Source: an uncultured Bacilli bacterium
Lineage (GTDB): Bacteria > Bacillota_I > Bacilli_A > RF39 > UBA660
DNA length: 64,000 bases
Reading direction: 5' to 3'
Assembly: GCA_944329375.1 (NCBI GenBank)
Contig: CALVIB010000004.1
Coordinates: forward strand, 1 to 64,000
This document shows positions 1-8,475 of this stretch, one piece after another (the first letter of the stretch is position 1; each line of letters begins with the position of its first letter). The notes beneath the pieces were generated by a model. That model made no database searches. It saw only the letters and a list, made by a program, of their open reading frames with translations, and was not told where the DNA came from. Position numbers and translations under genes: made by a program.

Positions 1-5
1 CTAAA

Positions 6-82
6 TGGTCGGGAAAACAGGATTTGAACCTGCAACCCCCTGGTCCCAAACCAGGTGCTCTACCAAGTTGAACTATTTCCCG
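6..82 (-). tRNA. tRNA-Pro (UGG)
   Basis: Minus-strand cloverleaf with CGGGAAA acceptor, anticodon loop TTTGGGA (anticodon TGG) and an encoded 3' CCA. It is the last tRNA of the minus-strand cluster. Confidence 0.95.
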
Positions 83-88
83 ATATAA

Positions 89-165
89 TGGCGCGCCCAG
101 TAGGAGTCGAACCCGCAACCTTTTGATCCGTAGTCAAACGCTCTATCCAATTGAGCTATGGGCGC
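89..165 (-). tRNA. tRNA-Arg (ACG)
   Basis: Minus-strand cloverleaf with GCGCCCA acceptor, loop CTACGGA (anticodon ACG, so A34 is expected to become inosine) and encoded CCA. It lies 6 bases from tRNA-Pro and is separated by about 180 bases from the upstream tRNA-Phe. Confidence 0.95.
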
Positions 166-345
166 ATCATGATAATATATATTTAATATCTATATGAGAT
201 ACATATAAATATTATCACAAACAAATATTATAGTCAAGCTCAATTGTTTATCTGTTATTTAATATTATGCATAATTTAATAATAAATAACATTTTATTCA
301 ACTTTGTTTTTTAAAACCGTTGAATTTCAACGGTGTCTTTTTAAA
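166..345. other. AT-rich gap inside the tRNA cluster
   Basis: This 180-base gap separates tRNA-Phe from tRNA-Arg. It has no open frame of note. The only structure seen is a short hairpin at 316-334. The distal Arg-Pro pair may have its own promoter here, but none is convincing. Confidence 0.5.
301..334 (-). terminator. possible intrinsic terminator after tRNA-Phe
   Basis: An inverted repeat at 316-334 (ACCGTTGA arm) is followed on the minus strand by TTTAAAAAAC. The U tract is poor, so termination may be partial. A run of five T also follows the hairpin on the plus strand. Confidence 0.4.
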
Positions 346-421
<76 letters not shown>

Positions 422-426
422 ATAAA

Positions 427-502
427 TGGCGGTTCCGACGGGAATTGAACCCGCGATCTTCTGCGTGACAGGCAGACGTGATAACCGCTACACTACGGAA
501 CC
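427..502 (-). tRNA. tRNA-Asp (GUC)
   Basis: Minus-strand cloverleaf with GGTTCCG acceptor, loop CTGTCAC (anticodon GTC) and encoded CCA. Confidence 0.95.
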
Positions 503-503
503 A

Positions 504-580
<77 letters not shown>

Positions 581-594
581 ATATAAAATTTAAA

Positions 595-685
595 TGGCGG
601 AGAAAGAGGGATTCGAACCCCCGCGCCGTTTCCGACCTCCCGGTTTTCAAGACCGGTCCCTTCAACCAGACTTGGGTATTTCTCC
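595..685 (-). tRNA. tRNA-Ser (UGA)
   Basis: A 91-base class II tRNA with a long variable arm, GGAGAAA acceptor, loop CTTGAAA (anticodon TGA) and encoded CCA. Confidence 0.95.
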
Positions 686-688
686 ATG

Positions 689-777
689 TGGTGCCTGAGG
701 CCGGACTTGAACCGGCACGGGATTTGACTCCCGCAGGATTTTAAGTCCTGTGCGTCTACCTATTTCGCCACTCAGGC
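689..777 (-). tRNA. tRNA-Leu (UAA)
   Basis: An 89-base class II tRNA with GCCTGAG acceptor, loop CTTAAAA (anticodon TAA), long variable arm and encoded CCA. Confidence 0.95.
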
Positions 778-813
778 ATTTAAAAGTCTTAGTAGACTTA
801 TATAACAATAAAA

Positions 814-889
814 TGGTGGCCTGTCCGGGATTCGAACCCGGGACCCTTTGATTAAAAGTCAAATGCTCTACCGACTGAGCTAACAGACC
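814..889 (-). tRNA. tRNA-Lys (UUU)
   Basis: Minus-strand cloverleaf with GGTCTGT acceptor (one T-G pair), loop CTTTTAA (anticodon TTT) and encoded CCA. Confidence 0.95.
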
Positions 890-893
890 GTAA

Positions 894-968
894 TGGTTGC
901 CTCGGCTAGATTCGAACTAGCGAATGCCACAGTCAAAGTGTGGTGCCTTACCGCTTGGCTACGAGGCA
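894..968 (-). tRNA. tRNA-Gln (UUG)
   Basis: Minus-strand cloverleaf with TGCCTCG acceptor, loop CTTTGAC (anticodon TTG) and encoded CCA. It is closely similar to the second tRNA-Gln at 1100-1174. Confidence 0.95.
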
Positions 969-975
969 ATAAAAG

Positions 976-1059
976 TGGTGGAGAGAGATGGATTCGAACC
1001 ATCGAACCCGAAGGAACAGATTTACAGTCTGCCGCGTTTAGCCACTTCGCTACCTCTCC
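976..1059 (-). tRNA. tRNA-Tyr (GUA)
   Basis: An 84-base class II tRNA with GGAGAGG acceptor, loop CTGTAAA (anticodon GTA) and encoded CCA. Confidence 0.95.
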
Positions 1060-1099
1060 AAGTAATATTTTTTGAACTTCGAGGTTACTATTCATAATT

Positions 1100-1174
1100 T
1101 GGTTGCCTCGGCTGGATTCGAACTAGCGCATGTCGCATTCAGAGTGCGATGCCTTACCACTTGGCTACGAGGCA
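1100..1174 (-). tRNA. tRNA-Gln (CUG)
   Basis: A second Gln tRNA with the same TGCCTCG acceptor but loop CTCTGAA (anticodon CTG). It looks like a duplicate of the UUG isoacceptor, with changes concentrated in the anticodon arm and T arm. Confidence 0.94.
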
Positions 1175-1182
1175 ATATAAAA

Positions 1183-1258
<76 letters not shown>

Positions 1259-1265
1259 AAAAAAA

Positions 1266-1342
1266 TGGTGGGCGCTATAGGACTCGAACCTATGACCCCC
1301 TGCTTGTAAGGCAGGTGCTCTAACCAACTGAGCTAAGCGCCC
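1266..1342 (-). tRNA. tRNA-Val (UAC)
   Basis: First tRNA of the minus-strand cluster, with GGGCGCT acceptor, loop CTTACAA (anticodon TAC) and encoded CCA. It starts 25 bases downstream of a strong promoter. Confidence 0.95.
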
Positions 1343-1366
1343 GATTTAACTCCCTAGACAACTATG

Positions 1367-1395
1367 ATTATATTATGTATAAAATTATTTGTCAA
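1367..1395 (-). promoter_or_regulatory. SigA promoter of the tRNA operon
   Basis: On the minus strand TTGACA (1390-1395) is followed after 17 bases by TATAAT (1367-1372), a perfect match to the housekeeping consensus. The -35 box overlaps the last codons of the S1-domain gene. Confidence 0.9.
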
Positions 1396-1762
1396 TAGTA
1401 TTTGATTTATTTTTTTGTTTTTTTAGTTGTTTATCTATCCAAAAGGGTAATCTTTCACTTAAAGTGGTAAATCCATGAGGTGTTTCAATAATTTTTCTAT
1501 GTCTTGGTTTCCCATTTATTTTATAGTTTATATTTTTTATACTTAGTTTTAAATGATATTCTTCATCATCAACATCTAATATTTCTACATATATATGGTC
1601 ACCAACATTTACAAAATCATGAATATCTTTAACAAAGCCTTTAGATATTTCAGATATATGAATTAATCCTGTATAATATTCATCAAATGACATAAAGGCA
1701 CCATAAGGCTCTATACAGGTAACTGTTCCTTTTACTACTTTTCCTTTCATATATTTGGTCAT
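1385..1762 (-). CDS. S1-domain RNA-binding regulator (CvfD/YugI-like)
   Basis: A 125-residue cytoplasmic protein with one S1 RNA-binding domain (about residues 5-75, opening KGKVVKGTVTCIEPYGAF). It has the basic C-terminal tail typical of the general-stress/CvfD family, including HGFTTLSERLPFWI. Members bind ribosomes or RNA and act as post-transcriptional regulators. The start at 1762 is chosen because AGAGGTG sits 7 bases upstream; a longer in-frame extension has no ribosome binding site and crosses the divergent promoter region. A TATAAT on the minus strand at 1782-1787 is a plausible -10 box. The RNA target is unknown. Confidence 0.85.
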   Translation of the reverse strand: MTKYMKGKVVKGTVTCIEPYGAFMSFDEYYTGLIHISEISKGFVKDIHDFVNVGDHIYVEILDVDDEEYHLKLSIKNINYKINGKPRHRKIIETPHGFTTLSERLPFWIDKQLKKQKNKSNTIDK

Positions 1763-1811
1763 AACTAACACCTCTTTTTTAATTATAACACATTTTTTTA
1801 TAATTAAAAAG

Positions 1812-1840
1812 TTTACCTTAATATTTATTTGGTATATAAT
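1812..1840 (+). promoter_or_regulatory. promoter of the NifU-like gene
   Basis: TTTACC (1812-1817), a 17-base spacer, then TATAAT (1835-1840). Transcription would begin near 1847, leaving a leader of only about ten bases that just contains the GGTGA ribosome binding site. Confidence 0.7.
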
Positions 1841-1856
1841 TGTGTTGGTGATGAAA

Positions 1857-2084
1857 ATGAATAATGAAGATAAAATAAAGGAAATCATAAATAAATTAAG
1901 ACCTTATTTGCTTGGCGATGGTGGAGATATCGAATTTGTTAAATATGAAAATAATATTGTATATATTAAGATGCTTGGAGCTTGTGCGGGATGTGCGCTT
2001 ATTGATTATACTTTAAAAGATGGTATAGAAATGGCTATTAAAGAAGAAGTGCCTGAAGTTAAAGAGGTTGTTAATGTGGCTTAA
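1857..2084 (+). CDS. NifU C-terminal-domain Fe-S scaffold protein
   Basis: A 75-residue protein consisting only of the NifU C-terminal (Nfu) domain. The CxxC pair in GACAGCAL is expected to hold a [4Fe-4S] cluster on a dimer for delivery to apo-enzymes. The start is placed at 1857 because GGTGA lies 5 bases upstream; an ATG at 1851 overlaps that site. The gene ends convergently with its neighbour, overlapping it by 4 bases. Very short promoter-to-start distance. Family confidence is high; the client proteins are unknown. Confidence 0.88.
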   Translation: MNNEDKIKEIINKLRPYLLGDGGDIEFVKYENNIVYIKMLGACAGCALIDYTLKDGIEMAIKEEVPEVKEVVNVA

Positions 2085-2965
2085 TCTAGCCAATCTATTT
2101 TATTCATTGGTAAAAATGTTTTATAATAATGATAGATTCTTTTAATTATATTTTCAAAATCATCTACTTTTGAGATGATTTTTTCTATTTCTTCATCATC
2201 TTTTCTATCAGTTATGATTTCTTCGTATAGGTCAAAATAATATGTTGGATAGATTAATCTTGCTAAAAACAGGTAATATTCATATGTACTTAATCTGACA
2301 TTATTTAGATAATTAGTTAAATCTTGAGTTATATCTTCTCCATTAAAAAATTTATTTTTTAAATATTCGGCTATATCCCTTACTTTATAATCTATAACTA
2401 TATTTAATGGATTATATAATTCATACTGAGTATCATTACTATTTATCCTTCTATGAGAATATACCAAGCCGACATTGGTTTTTTCTAATGAATTGACAAG
2501 CTCTATAGCGGTTTCTCCAAGGCCAATATAATAACTGAAGCTTTCTCTAATTATTGGATGTTTTTGCCCAAGCTGACTTATTTGATACTCTAAATAATCG
2601 TTTTTTTGTGACCATAGTTCTGCCCAGTTTGGAGATTTTGCTATTGTATTTATTTCACTATTAAAATACATAATATCATTTACGGTTATTTTATTTTGAT
2701 AATAAAGGGTAATCATTAATATATATGGCTCATTATTTATATAGGTTAAAATTTGATTTTGATTATTTAAAACTATGGGATGAACATAGATATTTTGATT
2801 TAAAAGGTACATGTGATTTTCATATATTGTTTGAATATTTTTTGGGTCATCAGAGTATTTGGTTAAAAAATACCTTGTTTGATTTATTATAAAGTAATAG
2901 CCTTTTTCATTTTGATGAATATCATTAGGATACAAATTGTAATAGTAATTAATGGCATTTTTCAT
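2081..2965 (-). CDS. CotS/YutH-like spore-associated kinase-fold protein
   Basis: A 294-residue protein rich in Tyr and Asn with no signal peptide. Its overall layout, and the C-terminal stretch LFLARLIYPTYYFDLYEEI, resemble the aminoglycoside-phosphotransferase-fold proteins of spore coats (CotS, YsxE, YutH). A clear catalytic HxD loop is not seen, so it may be an inactive member, like YutH. The start at 2965 follows GAGGTG by 6 bases; a GTG three codons earlier lies within that site. It is divergent from a CotY/CotZ-like gene, and that context supports a spore-coat role. Assignment is by resemblance and moderately sure. Confidence 0.55.
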   Translation of the reverse strand: MKNAINYYYNLYPNDIHQNEKGYYFIINQTRYFLTKYSDDPKNIQTIYENHMYLLNQNIYVHPIVLNNQNQILTYINNEPYILMITLYYQNKITVNDIMYFNSEINTIAKSPNWAELWSQKNDYLEYQISQLGQKHPIIRESFSYYIGLGETAIELVNSLEKTNVGLVYSHRRINSNDTQYELYNPLNIVIDYKVRDIAEYLKNKFFNGEDITQDLTNYLNNVRLSTYEYYLFLARLIYPTYYFDLYEEIITDRKDDEEIEKIISKVDDFENIIKRIYHYYKTFLPMNKIDWLD

Positions 2966-3098
2966 GGTATGCACCTCAGTTAATTTTATGAAAATTTGCT
3001 TTAGACAATTACTTTAAATTTAATATTTGGGTTTTTGATGTGTACCTTCTTTGGTTTTTGGAATATGTTATATTGAGAATAAAGAAGGGGTGGATTAT

Positions 3099-3536
3099 AT
3101 GTGTAATAATTCTAATGATAGTTCATGTATTGCAGAAATACTTACAGTAATTAATATTTTGCAATGTAATGCGCAATGCCCAGATCCTTGTTTAGATACT
3201 TGTGATCGTGGATTTTTAGGTAATACTGTTTCTACTATGGGTTTAAACACAAGACCAGTTATGCTTTATACTTGTGCTGGAAACGGAACACCTTGGAGTA
3301 TGCCTACAACTAAAGAAAATATCGATTGTGCCTCTGTTGGTGCGACATGTTCAAGTGTGTTTAGAGTTGAAAAAGTTGATGGTAACTGTGCAACATTTAG
3401 GGTACTTGCAGCTAACAGCGATTCTACAACATCTGGAACAATGCCTTATGTAGCTACTAATTCATTTTTCACAATGAACTTGGACTGTGTATGTGCATTA
3501 AAATGTTTAAACGATACAACTGTCGAAGGAGTTTAG
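3099..3536 (+). CDS. CotY/CotZ-like spore coat or exosporium protein
   Basis: A 145-residue Cys-rich protein. The N-terminal region has CIAEILTVINILQ followed by CPDPCLDTC; the core has TRPVMLYTCAGNGTPW, like the conserved part of CotZ/CotY/ExsY proteins, which build the cysteine-crosslinked outer coat of Bacillus spores. The start at 3099 follows GAAGGGGTGG; 16 further upstream codons are open but have no ribosome binding site. A good terminator follows. No certain SigE or SigK promoter was recognised in the 130-base divergent region. The family call is fairly confident; sporulation by this organism is inferred. Confidence 0.7.
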   Translation: MCNNSNDSSCIAEILTVINILQCNAQCPDPCLDTCDRGFLGNTVSTMGLNTRPVMLYTCAGNGTPWSMPTTKENIDCASVGATCSSVFRVEKVDGNCATFRVLAANSDSTTSGTMPYVATNSFFTMNLDCVCALKCLNDTTVEGV

Positions 3537-3560
3537 GAAAGCTTAGGCTTTCTTTTTTTA
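3536..3560 (+). terminator. intrinsic terminator after the CotZ-like gene
   Basis: Stem GAAAGC/GCTTTC (3537-3552) with a 4-base loop, followed by seven T. Confidence 0.9.
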
Positions 3561-3561
3561 T

Positions 3562-3586
3562 AAAAAAACGTTCTTTTTATAGAACG
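3562..3586 (-). terminator. intrinsic terminator after trpS
   Basis: Stem CGTTCT/AGAACG (3569-3586) followed on the minus strand by seven T (3562-3568). It lies directly downstream of the trpS stop codon. Confidence 0.88.
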
Positions 3587-3587
3587 A

Positions 3588-4595
3588 TTAAAAATAATTA
3601 ATTTTCATATTTGTCTTTACTTCTTTAAGTGTTTCTTCAGCTACTTTTTTAGCTTTTTTAGAACCTTCTTTCAATATTTCTTCAACTATTTTAGGGTTTT
3701 CTTCATAGTATTTTCTTTTTTCAGCAATTGGTTTTAAGAATTCTAACATTTTAGATATTAATTCTTTTTTACAAGCAACACAACCTCTTTTGCCAGCTTT
3801 ACATTCTTGGCATACTGTTTTTAGGTTGTCATTTTTTATTAATTTATGGTAGTAATATACCATGCAAATGTCGGGATTTGCTTTATCATCTACTTTTATT
3901 TTATTAGGGTCGGTTATGGCTCCCATAATTTTTTTCTTGACGGTTTCTGAATCATCAGCTAAGAATATAGCATTACCTAAACTTTTACCCATTTTTTCAT
4001 TACCATCTAAACCTTTAATTCTAGGTATATCACTTAGATATGCTTCTGGTTCTATTAATGTTTCTCCATAAATACTATTGAATTTACGGACTATTTCGCG
4101 GCATTGTTCTAAAAGGGGTAGCTGGTCTTCTCCTACTGGAACTAAGGCACCTTTAAAGGCTGTAATATCGGCAGCTTGACTTACTGGATAACCTAAAAAA
4201 CCATAAGTTATGCTTTCCCCCTTTTCTCCAAATAGTTCTTTTTTTTGCTTTATTTCCGTTTTAACAGTTGGATTTCTTTCTAATCTAGCAATTGTTACTA
4301 GGTTAGAATAAAATACAGTTAATTCAGCTATTTCAGGAACTGTAGATTGAATAAATAATGTAGCTTTATTTGGGTCAATACCAATTGATAATAAGTCAAT
4401 TACTAAATCTTTAACACTTTTTCTAACTTTATCTGGATTGTTAAAGTTATCAGTTAAAGCTTGAACATCAGCTATTTCAATATATGTATCAAATTTATCT
4501 TGTAATTTAACCCAGTTTTGGCCAGCCCCAAAGTAATGTCCTATATGGAGATGTCCAGTTGGTCTTATTCCTGTTAAAATTGTTTGTTTTTTCAT
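3588..4595 (-). CDS. trpS: tryptophanyl-tRNA synthetase with C-terminal Cys cluster
   Basis: A 335-residue class I synthetase charging tRNA-Trp. HIGH is at residues 17-20 and the KMSKS-type loop KMGKS at 201-205. The C-terminal region carries five cysteines (C244, C262, C265, C272, C275); four of them fit C-x20-C-x6-C-x2-C, close to the motif that binds a [4Fe-4S] cluster in Thermotoga maritima TrpRS. The start at 4595 follows AAAGGTGAT; a GTG three codons upstream overlaps this site. It is probably co-transcribed with the PepSY gene, 14 bases upstream. No T-box was seen ahead of it. Confidence 0.95.
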   Translation of the reverse strand: MKKQTILTGIRPTGHLHIGHYFGAGQNWVKLQDKFDTYIEIADVQALTDNFNNPDKVRKSVKDLVIDLLSIGIDPNKATLFIQSTVPEIAELTVFYSNLVTIARLERNPTVKTEIKQKKELFGEKGESITYGFLGYPVSQAADITAFKGALVPVGEDQLPLLEQCREIVRKFNSIYGETLIEPEAYLSDIPRIKGLDGNEKMGKSLGNAIFLADDSETVKKKIMGAITDPNKIKVDDKANPDICMVYYYHKLIKNDNLKTVCQECKAGKRGCVACKKELISKMLEFLKPIAEKRKYYEENPKIVEEILKEGSKKAKKVAEETLKEVKTNMKINYF

Positions 4596-4609
4596 ATTTA
4601 TCACCTTTG

Positions 4610-5155
4610 TTATCTTCTTATATCTTTATCAAAGCTTAAAATTTCGCCTGTACTTGCATCAATTTCATAACTATATTTATTATTGTTATATATAAATTCT
4701 ATTTCGTAATTTTTTCTTCCATCATCGTAATCTGTTTTGGTTTCAATAAAATTGACAGAGTTTTCAGTTGTATTAATATCTTTTACAGCAATCATTTTAG
4801 CTTCAGCTAAAGTAATTTCTGAGCTTTGATTTGTATTATTTTGATTATTTGTTACTGGTTGGTTATTTAATCTAAAGTTGTTATAAATTATTTTTCCTGT
4901 TTTGGCATCCATTTTGCATTCATATTCGGTATCTTGATTTAAGTAGTAAAATTCTATTTCATATAAATTTTCTTCTGTGTCTAACTCAACTTTAGATATA
5001 TGTATATTGTCTTTATATTTGCTAACATCTTCTAAGAATATTTCACGAGCTTCACTTTTACTCAAATATGTAACATTAAAATAGATTAAAATACCAATAC
5101 CTATCAATAAAATTATTCCTACAATACTTAATATAATTACAAGTGGTCTTTTCAT
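4610..5155 (-). CDS. membrane-anchored protein with two PepSY domains
   Basis: A 181-residue protein with one N-terminal membrane segment (about residues 5-28) and two extracytoplasmic PepSY-type repeats. Each repeat ends in the hallmark DAxTGxI sequence (DAKTGKI and DASTGEI), separated by an Asn-rich linker. PepSY domains are associated with inhibition of secreted peptidases or with the cell-envelope environment. The start at 5155 follows GGAGGA. It precedes trpS by 14 bases, apparently in one transcript. The exact function is not known. Confidence 0.8.
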   Translation of the reverse strand: MKRPLVIILSIVGIILLIGIGILIYFNVTYLSKSEAREIFLEDVSKYKDNIHISKVELDTEENLYEIEFYYLNQDTEYECKMDAKTGKIIYNNFRLNNQPVTNNQNNTNQSSEITLAEAKMIAVKDINTTENSVNFIETKTDYDDGRKNYEIEFIYNNNKYSYEIDASTGEILSFDKDIRR

Positions 5156-5195
5156 AGCATTCCTCCTATTTTATTTTATCATATTTATCTTTATA

Positions 5196-6443
5196 TCAGT
5201 AAATTAAATGTGAACTTTTTATGGCATATATGTATAAGGCAACTAAAAATTCGTTTGGAAAAGGTATTATATATTTGAATGAAATAGTATTGTTTTCAAT
5301 TTGTTTATAGAAGTATTTAACTATTTTTCTTTTATCTAAAAGATTTTCTATATTTTTGTTTTTTATTGATATTTCTTCTAAACTAATATATTCGGTGTTT
5401 GATAAGGAAGTTAAAAGACCTTTATTATAACTTTTTATATTATATATTGTTGTTTCATCAAAGTTAAATATTTTGCCAGCTGTTTCAATTAAACTATTGA
5501 AATTATTATAAAGAGTTTTATTATTTAAAATTCCTTTAAATATATCTGTTTCAAATATTTTGTTTAAAAGTTTATTGTCTGTTATTTTAAATATTTCTTT
5601 TAATTCTTTTTCAAAATTTTCGGCGTATTTATTATAATTTTTAATTAGATTATATTTTTTAAATGTAAATATATTTCCTTCTAATTTTCCATATGTTTTC
5701 ATGGTGTCATTATAACCTAGTTTGATAGATTTTTTTGCTTGATTTTTATCAAAGACCAAAAATGAACCTATTTTGTTTCTTGGGGCTATATATGTGATGT
5801 CAACCGTTTTATCTTTGACATTTTTTTTGAAACCAATTGCTCTTAGGTCAACGGCTATTATTTCTGTCGCACCCATATCAATGGCTAGATTTATTGGCAA
5901 GTTATCATAGTAACCACCATCTATATACATTTCATCATTTATTAGATATGGTTTAAAGGCTGGATAACATGATGCGGAAGCTAAAATATAATCTTTAACT
6001 TGTTCTTTTGGTAAATCTTTTTTTGTTTTTAATACAGGTTTATTTTGACTAAAATTATATGTTACTAATCCATAATCTATGTTTGATGAATAAAATTTAT
6101 GTGGCTTGAAGTATTTATCAAAGATATTTTTCATTTTATATATATCTAGGCCACCTTCATTTATGAAGTTTTTAGCATATTGTATGTATATTTTTGTGAG
6201 GGCTTCATCTTCCATAAGTGGAAATTCTTCTTCATCATATATTGTTTTAAAACTCATATTTTTCCACAATTTTAAAGCACCTTTTAAGTCTTTTTGAGCT
6301 ACAAACATTCCGTTTATAGCACCTATCGATGTACCTGTGACAATATCTATACTTTTATTTAGTTTTTTTAAGGCTTTATATACACCTATTTCGTAGGCTC
6401 CTTTGGCTCCACCACCTGAGAGAACTAATCCTAATTTTGTCAT
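5196..6443 (-). CDS. patatin-like phospholipase
   Basis: A 415-residue patatin/RssA-type acyl hydrolase. The glycine-rich oxyanion loop GGGAKG is near residue 10, the nucleophile elbow GTSIG near 38-42, and the catalytic Asp lies in DGGYYDNLP. There is no signal peptide, so it acts in the cytoplasm or at the inner membrane face, probably on phospholipids or lysolipids. About 200 C-terminal residues beyond the patatin core are Lys/Asn-rich and not recognised. The start at 6443 follows GGAGTTGAT. Confidence 0.85.
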   Translation of the reverse strand: MTKLGLVLSGGGAKGAYEIGVYKALKKLNKSIDIVTGTSIGAINGMFVAQKDLKGALKLWKNMSFKTIYDEEEFPLMEDEALTKIYIQYAKNFINEGGLDIYKMKNIFDKYFKPHKFYSSNIDYGLVTYNFSQNKPVLKTKKDLPKEQVKDYILASASCYPAFKPYLINDEMYIDGGYYDNLPINLAIDMGATEIIAVDLRAIGFKKNVKDKTVDITYIAPRNKIGSFLVFDKNQAKKSIKLGYNDTMKTYGKLEGNIFTFKKYNLIKNYNKYAENFEKELKEIFKITDNKLLNKIFETDIFKGILNNKTLYNNFNSLIETAGKIFNFDETTIYNIKSYNKGLLTSLSNTEYISLEEISIKNKNIENLLDKRKIVKYFYKQIENNTISFKYIIPFPNEFLVALYIYAIKSSHLIY

Positions 6444-6544
6444 GTTATCAACTCCGTTTTCATTATACTACAAATGATTGGTTTTGCCTAATTTGAGTGG
6501 ACTTTATTAAATAAATAAGGTAAAATGGAATTAGGTGAAGAAGT

Positions 6545-7201
6545 GTGCTAGAATTTTATGAATTTATAACTTTATGTGCTTTATTTTTAGTTTATTCATT
6601 TTTAGGATGGATTGTTGAAGTTATTTTTACTTTCTTTGTGGAGGGTAAACTTGTTAATAGAGGATTTTTAGTAGGACCTTTAGTGCCAATTTGGGGTACG
6701 GGTGCTATTTTAATTACTTTAGGTTTAAAACCTGATGATAGTGTTTTTAGTTTAATTATTTCTTCAGCATTTATAGGAACTGTTTTAGAATATATTGTTA
6801 ATTATGTAATGGAAAAAATATTTAAAGTTCGTTGGTGGGATTACTCACAATTTCCGTTTAATATTAATGGTAGGGTTTGTTTAATTACTTCTTGTATGTT
6901 TGGAATAGCTGGTTTACTTGTAATTAAAGTATTCAATCCTTTATTTATTAAGCTTTTCTTAATGATTAATGAGTCGGTATTTTGTGTTTTAATTTCTGTT
7001 TTAATTGTTTTAGCTTGTATTGATTTTTGTGTTTCATTCAATATTATTCAAAAATTTAAATTTTCCGTTGATTCTGTGCGTAAAGATTATACTGAAGAAA
7101 TTTCTAAAAAAGTTAGAAAAACTTTAATGGAAAAATCTTTATGGTTCAAAAGACTTTTTAAAGCTTTTCCAAATATTAAATTTGGTTTAAAGAAAAAATA
7201 G
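6545..7201 (+). CDS. CmpB-type putative ABC-transporter permease (multi-spanning)
   Basis: A 218-residue membrane protein with about five hydrophobic segments. The N-terminal YSFLGWIVE and NRGFLVGPLVPIWG motifs are those of the CmpB/ABC-transporter type IV family, whose transport role is only predicted. The C-terminal 40 residues are basic and cytoplasmic. It begins with GTG at 6545 after AGGTGAAG. No ATPase partner lies nearby. The family is fairly certain, the function is not. Confidence 0.75.
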   Translation: MLEFYEFITLCALFLVYSFLGWIVEVIFTFFVEGKLVNRGFLVGPLVPIWGTGAILITLGLKPDDSVFSLIISSAFIGTVLEYIVNYVMEKIFKVRWWDYSQFPFNINGRVCLITSCMFGIAGLLVIKVFNPLFIKLFLMINESVFCVLISVLIVLACIDFCVSFNIIQKFKFSVDSVRKDYTEEISKKVRKTLMEKSLWFKRLFKAFPNIKFGLKKK

Positions 7202-7222
7202 GTTTAAAAAAGCCTATTTTTT
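7195..7222. terminator. bidirectional terminator
   Basis: Arms AAAATAGG (7195-7202) and CCTATTTT (7213-7220) with flanking A and T tracts serve both convergent genes. Confidence 0.8.
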
Positions 7223-8425
7223 ATATACGCCAAATGATATATCTTTATTGAAATCTAGTTCGGTGTTTTTAATTACTTTTCTTTCTCCATAATTAGTGTG
7301 ATAATATAGGGTATTACCATTGATATAGTATATAGTATTTTCTAAATATATGATACTATTTAAATCAGTTGTTTTAAATAGATATGTTTTTAGTTTTTTA
7401 TTTTGGATGTCGGCACGGTAAACATTATAATAATCATTTTCTTTTTCATATATATAGTAATAGTTACCTACTTTATCTACTTTAGTATAACCTTTTATAT
7501 CATTTGTATAATAATTTCTAAAAAGTTTCCCTTCTAAAGCTTCAGTTAAACTCATCTTCTCCCATTTACCATTATATGTTTGAAGATTATTTTTATCATG
7601 GAATAAATCGACACTTTCATTTTTTATATCTATTTTATACTGTTTTTTGGTATCTTTGTCAAATAGATATATTTCATCATTGATTGCGCCTTCAATATAT
7701 GAATCAAATGATATGTCATCATAGCTTCTGATATCTATTTGATTACCGTTGATTATATTTATGACATGGAATATTTTAAATGTATAGTTTTCAGTATAGT
7801 CAGCAACAATATAATATTTTCCTGTGAAATAGCTAATCGGTTTGGTATATACATCATTTTCAAATATTTTTACATTGCTTTCTTTTCCATTAAAAAGATT
7901 TAATCCCTTATATGTTTCCATGGCAATGTAATGATTTTCTAGAAAGTTTTCTTCATATATTGTTTGAGTATTTGAAAGTTTTATTTTGCTTGCTTTATCT
8001 TTGTAGTCTTCTAAGTTATAACCATATTTTTTTAATGTGGTTAAATAATCTTTTATGTATTTGTTATCTAAGTTGTGGGCATAGGTTATGGTATTATTTT
8101 TCAAACACATTACATCTGTAAGTATTTTTCCATTTTTAAAAATCGGTAATATGCATTTATATCCATTTATGTTTTTGTATTCTATTTTGTTTATTATTTT
8201 TTCTTTTTTATTATAATTTTTGCTTACAGAAAAATTGATTTTGAATTTCTCATGGGTTAATTCAAAGTAATAATTACTATTTTGTTCTGTGTTTAATTCT
8301 TCTTTTATTTTAAAATTTCCAACATTATAAGTTATAGTATGGCCATCATCATATAAGAATAGAATAAATTTTAAAGCAAAGAATGTGACAGTAAAGATAA
8401 TTAATGTTTTAAAAAGATACTTCAT
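7214..8425 (-). CDS. membrane-anchored extracytoplasmic protein, unknown
   Basis: A 403-residue protein with one N-terminal membrane segment (about residues 5-24) followed by a long, Tyr/Asn/Lys-rich, probably all-beta extracytoplasmic region. Many short YYI, IYY and VADYTE-type strands suggest a propeller or repeat sandwich, but no family was recognised. The start at 8425 follows AGGAGGAAG. It has its own terminator shared with the convergent CmpB-like gene. Confidence 0.6.
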   Translation of the reverse strand: MKYLFKTLIIFTVTFFALKFILFLYDDGHTITYNVGNFKIKEELNTEQNSNYYFELTHEKFKINFSVSKNYNKKEKIINKIEYKNINGYKCILPIFKNGKILTDVMCLKNNTITYAHNLDNKYIKDYLTTLKKYGYNLEDYKDKASKIKLSNTQTIYEENFLENHYIAMETYKGLNLFNGKESNVKIFENDVYTKPISYFTGKYYIVADYTENYTFKIFHVINIINGNQIDIRSYDDISFDSYIEGAINDEIYLFDKDTKKQYKIDIKNESVDLFHDKNNLQTYNGKWEKMSLTEALEGKLFRNYYTNDIKGYTKVDKVGNYYYIYEKENDYYNVYRADIQNKKLKTYLFKTTDLNSIIYLENTIYYINGNTLYYHTNYGERKVIKNTELDFNKDISFGVYKK

Positions 8426-8475
8426 AAAGCTTCCTCCTATTCATAATTATAAAACATTGATAAATATTTGTCCAC

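Noticed and set aside
4596-4700. T-box leader ahead of trpS
   Set aside because: The PepSY gene ends 14 bases upstream and no T-box sequence is present.
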